Origin: Streptomonospora sp. PA3
GTDB taxonomy: Bacteria > Actinomycetota > Actinomycetes > Streptosporangiales > Streptosporangiaceae
Direction: 5' to 3'
Assembly (NCBI RefSeq): GCF_009728995.1
Contig: NZ_VTZW01000022.1
Location: 25,642 to 89,641, forward strand
DNA: 64,000 bases
Position numbers and translations under genes: made by a program
Shown: one piece after another, positions 59,472-64,000 of the stretch
Layout: each line of letters opens with the position of its first letter
Numbering within the stretch: the stretch's first letter is position 1
The notes under the pieces: model-generated
The model's database searches: none
What the model was told of the DNA's origin: nothing
Seen by the model: only the letters and a program-made list of their open reading frames with translations

Positions 59472-61919
59472 GTGCGAGGGGAATCCGCGCTTCGCCGGCT
59501 GTGGCGTGACCATACCCCGAATCCGCAGGTGACACATGTGCAGCACCTGCCGCGTGACCACGGGGTAAGTGAACACTGGCCAGACTGGACACCGTCCTCG
59601 GTACGTGAGCGGCTCGCTGAGCAGGGGATCACGGCTCCGTGGTCCCACCAGGCGGCCGCCGCGGATCTCGCGCGCTCCGGTAGCAATGTGATCATAGCCA
59701 CGGGCACCGCTTCGGGGAAATCACTGGCCTATCTGCTGCCCAGCGTCGAGGCCGTCGAACAGGGCGGCACGGTGCTTTACGTCTCCCCGACCAAGGCGCT
59801 GGCGGCCGACCAGCGGCGCGCGCTGGCCGATCTCGGCCTTGCCGACCTGCGCGCGGCCACCTATGACGGCGACACTCCCGGCGAGGAGCGCGCGTGGATC
59901 CGCGCGCACGCCGACTACGTGCTGACCAACCCCGACATGCTGCACTACGCGGTGCTGGGCAACCACGCCGCCTGGTCGTCCTTCCTGCGGCGGCTGCGCT
60001 ACGTCGTCATCGACGAGGCGCACCGCTACCGCGGCGTGTTCGGGTCCCATGTCGCCCAGATCGTGCGGCGGCTGCGCCGGATCTGCGCCCGTTACCGCAG
60101 CGCCCCGGTTTTCATCCTCGCCTCGGCGACCGCGGGAACGCCCGAGGAGAGCGCCTCCCGGCTGATCGGGGCGCCGGTGCGGGCGGTCACCGAGGACGCC
60201 TCGCCGCGCCCGGCGCTGGACTTCGCGCTGATCGAGCCCGAGCTCACCGAGCAGCGGGGCGAGAACGGCGCCCCGCTGCGGCGCACTGCACCGACCGAGG
60301 CCGCGCACGTCCTCGCCGACCTCGCCGAGGAAGGCGTGCGCACCCTCGCCTTCGTCCGGTCGCGGCAGGCCGCGGAGGTCGTCGCCCTCACCGCGCAGCG
60401 CATCCTGCGCGAGCGGGAGGCCCGAGCCGACTCCCGCCGGCGCCGGCTCTCCGGCGGTCGCCCCGAGGCCACGGACCCCGCGGCGGCCGCGACCGCCGCC
60501 GACGCGGCCGGAGAACACGCCGCGCCGGGCGGCGCACCGCCGGACGAGGACGGCGGCGACCGCTCGGATCCCCCGCCGCGCAGGCTTTCCGAGCGGGTCG
60601 CCGCCTACCGCGCGGGCTACCTCGCCGACGACCGGCGAGGGCTGGAGGACGCGCTGCGCAGCGGCGAGCTGCTTGGCCTGGCCACCACCAACGCGCTGGA
60701 GCTGGGCGTCGACATCACCGGCCTTGACGCGGTGCTCGTGACCGGATGGCCGGGGACCCTGGCGTCGCTGTGGCAGCAGGCCGGGCGGGCGGGCCGCTCC
60801 GGCCAGGACGCGCTGGCCGCCTTCATCGCCCGCGACGACCCGCTGGACACCTACCTGGTGCACCACCCCGAGGCCGTCTTCGGCCGGCCGGTCGAGGCCA
60901 CGGTCCTCGATCCGGACAACCCCTACGTGCTGGGCCCGCACCTGTGCGCGGCCGCCTCCGAGATCCCGCTGACCCCGGACGAGCTGGAGCTGTTCGGGCC
61001 CGCAGCCGCCGGCGTGCTCGACGACCTCGTCCGGCGCGGACTGCTGCGGCGCCGCCCGCGCGGCTGGTTCTGGACCCGGCGCGACCGCGCCTGCGACCTG
61101 GCCGACCTGCGCGGCTCGGGCGGCCCGCCGGTGCAGATCGTCGACTCCGCCAGCGGTCAGCTGCTCGGTACCGTCGACGAGGCCGCGGCCCACGGCACCG
61201 TCCACGACGGCGCGGTCTACCTGCACCAGGGGCTCACCTACGTCGTCGAGGAGCTGGACCTGGAGGAGTCGGTGGCCCTGGTGCACCCCGAGGCCCCGGA
61301 GTACAGCACGTGGGCGCGCGACACCACTGAGATCGAGGTCCGCCGCACGCTGCGCACCGAGGAGTGGGGCCCCGAGGCGGCCGTGAGTTTCGGCGAGGTC
61401 GGAGTGACCCGGCAGGTGGTGTCCTACCTGAAGCGCGACGTGCGCACCGGCGCGGTCCTCGGCGAACAGACCCTCGACCTGCCCGAGCGCCGGCTGAACT
61501 CGCGCGCCGTGTGGTGGACCCTCTCGCCGGAGGCGGCCGACCGGCTGCGCAAGGCCGACGTCGACGTCCGCGGAGCCGCCCACGCCGCCGAACACGCGGC
61601 GATCGGCCTGCTCCCGCTGTTCGCCACCTGCGATCGCTGGGACATCGGCGGCGTCTCGACCGCGCTGCACGCCGACACCGGCTGCTTGACGGTGTTCGTC
61701 TACGACGGCCACGAAGGCGGTGCCGGGTTCGCCGAACGCGGCTACGCGGCGGCCCGCGACTGGCTCACGGCCACCCGCCAGGCCATCGCCGACTGCGAAT
61801 GCGCCGACGGCTGCCCCTCGTGCATCCAGTCGCCCAAATGCGGCAGCGGCAACGACCCGCTCAGCAAGCCGGGCGCCCTGCGCCTCATCGACGCCGTCCT
61901 CGCCGGGGGCGCGTGCTAG
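59472..61919 (+). CDS. DEAD/DEAH helicase with DUF1998 (MrfA-like)
   Basis: ATP-dependent helicase of about 815 residues (a start at ATG 59331 would give 862). Motifs: Walker A ATGTASGKSLAYLLP, DEAH box VIDEAHRYRG, motif III SATAG, motif VI QQAGRAGRSGQDA. The C-terminal DUF1998 domain has the four-cysteine zinc site CECADGCPSCIQSPKCG. Bacterial relatives (Bacillus MrfA) repair mitomycin-type DNA damage. The TAG stop is part of the CTAG at the edge of an IS element. The protein ends at a natural-looking place (KPGALRLIDAVLAGG), so it seems undamaged. Confidence 0.88.
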   Translation: MRGESALRRLWRDHTPNPQVTHVQHLPRDHGVSEHWPDWTPSSVRERLAEQGITAPWSHQAAAADLARSGSNVIIATGTASGKSLAYLLPSVEAVEQGGTVLYVSPTKALAADQRRALADLGLADLRAATYDGDTPGEERAWIRAHADYVLTNPDMLHYAVLGNHAAWSSFLRRLRYVVIDEAHRYRGVFGSHVAQIVRRLRRICARYRSAPVFILASATAGTPEESASRLIGAPVRAVTEDASPRPALDFALIEPELTEQRGENGAPLRRTAPTEAAHVLADLAEEGVRTLAFVRSRQAAEVVALTAQRILREREARADSRRRRLSGGRPEATDPAAAATAADAAGEHAAPGGAPPDEDGGDRSDPPPRRLSERVAAYRAGYLADDRRGLEDALRSGELLGLATTNALELGVDITGLDAVLVTGWPGTLASLWQQAGRAGRSGQDALAAFIARDDPLDTYLVHHPEAVFGRPVEATVLDPDNPYVLGPHLCAAASEIPLTPDELELFGPAAAGVLDDLVRRGLLRRRPRGWFWTRRDRACDLADLRGSGGPPVQIVDSASGQLLGTVDEAAAHGTVHDGAVYLHQGLTYVVEELDLEESVALVHPEAPEYSTWARDTTEIEVRRTLRTEEWGPEAAVSFGEVGVTRQVVSYLKRDVRTGAVLGEQTLDLPERRLNSRAVWWTLSPEAADRLRKADVDVRGAAHAAEHAAIGLLPLFATCDRWDIGGVSTALHADTGCLTVFVYDGHEGGAGFAERGYAAARDWLTATRQAIADCECADGCPSCIQSPKCGSGNDPLSKPGALRLIDAVLAGGAC

Positions 61920-62914
61920 ATCGTTGATGGGAGTTTGGTGGCCTGGTCAGTGGTCGTAGGCGATCAGTGACCGCTTGACGGGGGCGGCGGTCAGCCAGTT
62001 GTGCCAGATCGCGGCGTTGAGCGCGCAGATGCGCTGGCAGGTGCGCGCCCAGAGCCCTTCGGCGGTGCGGGCGGCGTGGCGCTCCAGTCCGAGCTGGTTC
62101 TTCAACGTCCAGATGACGGCCTCGATGCGCTGGCGCAGCCGGCCCGGGAAGTGCCGGGGGCCGTGTCCGCGCTGCTTCTCGGACTCCAGGGCGGGGCGCA
62201 CGATGGTATGTCCCGTCGCGGCCACGGCGGACTCGATGCCGGCGCCGGCGAAGCCCTTGTCGCACACGATCGGGCCCGGGCCGGGCGCGGCCTGGTGGAC
62301 GTGCAGCAGGTGCAGGGCCTGCTTGCGTTCGTCCAGTTCCTTGGGGTGGGCCAGGCTGAAGGCGCAGACCGCCCCCTCGGCGGTGGTGACGAGCATGAGT
62401 TTGGCGCCCCAGTAGAAGGCGTGGTGGGACTTGTCCATGCCGTAGCCGGCGATCTCGCCCAGCCCGGAGCGGTTGACCGTGACGCGGGAGGCGCCGCAGC
62501 GCACGGGGGTGCCGTCCATCAGCCGCAGCGGCTCCTGCCAGGTCGGGATCTGCCGGGCCAGCCATGTCGCCGCGGTGAGCAGGGCCGGGGCCAGATCGCG
62601 TAGATGGCGGTTGTATTCGGATTGGCCGGGCAGGCGGGGGAAGAGGTGGCCGATCCGGGCGGGTGCGGTACGCATCCAGTGGCGCTCGGAGTCGCAGCGC
62701 AGCAGGACTTGGGCGATGGCGACGCAGACGAGTTCGGCGTCGGTGAGCAGCCGGGCGGGGCCGCGTTTTCCCGGTTTCCTGCCCGAGGGCAGGACGTGGT
62801 CGTCCAGATGGACATAGAGTGCGATCAGAAGGGCGTCCAGGTTCGTGTTCACAGCTTGAGCATGGGCGCCCTTCGTCGTGCCCGCAGGAGTTCCGCAAAA
62901 CTCCCATCAACGAT
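61920..62914 (-). mobile_element. IS982-family insertion sequence
   Basis: About 1 kb element with matching ends: 21 bases beginning CTAGATCGTTGATGGGAG at 61916 are found inverted at the right end (62918 downwards). If the CTAG is a target duplication, the element spans 61920-62914. It carries one intact transposase on the minus strand. Confidence 0.85.
61947..62852 (-). CDS. IS982-family transposase
   Basis: DDE transposase of 301 residues. Conserved segments: RLMDGTPVRCG (first Asp), VCDKGFAGAG (second Asp), and the Glu near RIEAVIWTLKNQ. The opening MNTNLDALLIALYVHLDD is the standard N-terminus of IS982 transposases. The GTG start is at 62852. The frame has no stop or shift, so the element may be active. 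Confidence 0.9.
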   Translation of the reverse strand: MNTNLDALLIALYVHLDDHVLPSGRKPGKRGPARLLTDAELVCVAIAQVLLRCDSERHWMRTAPARIGHLFPRLPGQSEYNRHLRDLAPALLTAATWLARQIPTWQEPLRLMDGTPVRCGASRVTVNRSGLGEIAGYGMDKSHHAFYWGAKLMLVTTAEGAVCAFSLAHPKELDERKQALHLLHVHQAAPGPGPIVCDKGFAGAGIESAVAATGHTIVRPALESEKQRGHGPRHFPGRLRQRIEAVIWTLKNQLGLERHAARTAEGLWARTCQRICALNAAIWHNWLTAAPVKRSLIAYDH

Positions 62915-62918
62915 CTAG

Positions 62919-63998
62919 GTGTGATGTCCCGGCACGTTGGTAACAGCCGACACGCCCCCGACAGCGGTTGAACAAGAAGAGGGCCTTCTGATCCCGGTGT
63001 GGATGACAAGTCTGCACCGATGCTCAGGAGGCCCTCGTGTGCCACCGTAACGCGCCACTGACCCCTACCGGCAGACTCCGCCTGGCCCGGTGCGTCGTCG
63101 AGGACGGCTACAGCCGCCGCGAGGCGGCCGAACGCTTCGGCGTCTCACCCAGGACCGCCCACAGATGGGCACGCCGCTACCGCGACGAGGGCGAGGCCGG
63201 CATGGGCGACCGCCCCAGCCGCCCCCACCACAGCCCGGCCCGCACCCCCGCGGCAACCGAACAGCAGGTGCTCGACCTGCGCCGCGAGCACCGCCTGGGG
63301 CCACTGCGGCTGGCCGCGCGCACCGGTATCGGGCCCGCCACCTGCCACCGCATCCTCACGCGCCGCGGCATGGCGCCGCTGGCGGCCTGCGACCGGGCCA
63401 CCGGCGAGCCGGTGCGCCGCTACGAACGCGCCCGCCCCGGCGACCTGGTCCACATCGACGTCAAGAAACTCGGCCGCATCCCCGACGGCGGCGGCCACAA
63501 GGTACTGGGCCGGGCCGCCGGCCGCAGCAACAAAGACACCGACGGCCGCGGCCGGGGGTACCTGTTCCTACACACCGCCCCGGACGACCACTCCCGCCTG
63601 GCCTACACCGAGATCCTGACCGACGAGACCGCCCCCAGCTGCGCCGGGTTCCTCCGCCGCGCCGTGGCGTGGTTCGCCCGGCGCGGCGTCACCGCCCGGC
63701 GGGTCCTGACCGACAACGCCTGGGCCTACACCAAGACCACCTGGCGCACCACGTGCCGACAGCTGGGCATTGGCCCGCGCTGGACCCGGCCCTGGCGGCC
63801 CCAGACCAACGGCAAGGTCGAACGCTTCCACCTGACCCTGCTCGAAGAATGGGCCTACCAGCGGCCCTACACCTGCGAAGCCCAGCGCCAGGCCGCATTC
63901 GGCGACTGGCTCGACTGGTACAACTATCATCGGCCCCACACCGGGATCGGCGGCCGCACTCCCGCCAGCCGCGTTACCAACCTCCCGGGACATCACAC
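62919..63998 (+). mobile_element. IS481-family insertion sequence
   Basis: About 1080 bases. Left terminal repeat GTGTGATGTCCCGG (from 62919) matches the right end CCGGGACATCACAC (to 63998); the inner part GTTGGTAAC is also mirrored. It is flanked on the left by CTAG, and the window ends two bases into the right flank (CT). This indicates insertion into a CTAG target that also forms the end of the IS982 copy. Confidence 0.85.
62979..63036 (+). promoter_or_regulatory. Hairpin that covers the IS481 transposase ribosome site
   Basis: GAGGGCCTTCTGA (62979-62991) pairs with TCAGGAGGCCCTC (63024-63036), 13 bp with one G-U pair and a 32-base loop. The right arm contains the AGGAGG ribosome site and ends directly before the GTG start. 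Confidence 0.65.
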
Positions 63999-64000
63999 CT
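63037..64000 (+). CDS. IS481-family transposase (stop just beyond window)
   Basis: DDE transposase, 321 residues in the window. An N-terminal helix-turn-helix (YSRREAAERFGVSPRTAHRW) precedes the catalytic core with DLVHIDVKKLG, VLTDNAWAY and the Glu in NGKVERFHLTLLEEW. The ending RTPASRVTNLPGHHT is the usual C-terminus. The last base is the T of a codon; if the next two are AG, the stop TAG is supplied by the target CTAG. The GTG start has AGGAGG five bases upstream. Confidence 0.9.
   Translation, partial: MCHRNAPLTPTGRLRLARCVVEDGYSRREAAERFGVSPRTAHRWARRYRDEGEAGMGDRPSRPHHSPARTPAATEQQVLDLRREHRLGPLRLAARTGIGPATCHRILTRRGMAPLAACDRATGEPVRRYERARPGDLVHIDVKKLGRIPDGGGHKVLGRAAGRSNKDTDGRGRGYLFLHTAPDDHSRLAYTEILTDETAPSCAGFLRRAVAWFARRGVTARRVLTDNAWAYTKTTWRTTCRQLGIGPRWTRPWRPQTNGKVERFHLTLLEEWAYQRPYTCEAQRQAAFGDWLDWYNYHRPHTGIGGRTPASRVTNLPGHHT

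Overview
The window comes from a very GC-rich actinomycete. Nocardiopsaceae-type gene content (Streptomonospora, Nocardiopsis, Thermobifida relatives) is my best guess, but it is an inference and not proven by a marker. Supporting points are the high third-position GC, frequent GTG starts, a PknB-type cell-wall signalling block, a WblA/WhiB4 regulator, BldG, a proteasome activator and a SARP regulator. An origin-proximal position is suggested by the pbpA-rodA-pstP-fhaB-fhaA block, a near-consensus parS site and a small cluster of DnaA boxes.

Layout. 1-5605 (minus strand): pbpA (cut by the window edge), rodA/ftsW, pstP, fhaB and fhaA. 5985-13722: tRNA-Leu, a TenA-like protein, a subtilisin-inhibitor-like lipoprotein, a rhodanese, a PAS-GAF-PAS histidine kinase, an RsbW-like/STAS pair, a DUF4446 protein, pheA and a small hypothetical. 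13905-21557: serS, the proteasome activator bpa/pafE, a quinone oxidoreductase, an EspI-like ParA-type ATPase and tRNA-Ser. A degraded stretch with a truncated anti-sigma-type ATPase follows. 22266-29651: a KefB-like antiporter fused to a UBP zinc finger, a thioesterase, a second DnaN-like clamp, a PPOX-type flavoprotein, DnaA boxes, a DUF2786 protein, a membrane protein and a Nudix enzyme.

29777-38480: a multi-pass membrane protein, three anchored extracellular proteins in one operon, two tiny paralogous acidic peptides, a 1015-residue SARP-NB-ARC-TPR regulator, parS and a double zinc-motif protein. 38673-45609: tRNA-Pro with a leftover excisionase gene, then accessory genes (PQQ-like propeller, HD, SDR, DoxX-like, VOC, AraC, phosphoesterase). 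45729-58174 contains yqeY and a block whose order matches the ponA2-whiB4-ArsA pair-DUF4177-RidA-MBL-crp-nth-Nudix-marP region of Mycobacterium tuberculosis. 58313-61919: an rsbW-like gene, bldG and an MrfA-like helicase. 61916-64000: two abutting insertion sequences, IS982 type and IS481 type, both sitting at CTAG.

Points that stand out are: two copies of a ~300 bp palindromic intergenic element whose cores lie in opposite orientation; the twin small peptides in front of the SARP regulator; DnaA boxes and a parS-like site outside any recognisable oriC; pervasive leaderless promoters; and a hairpin that would hide the ribosome binding site of the IS481 transposase.
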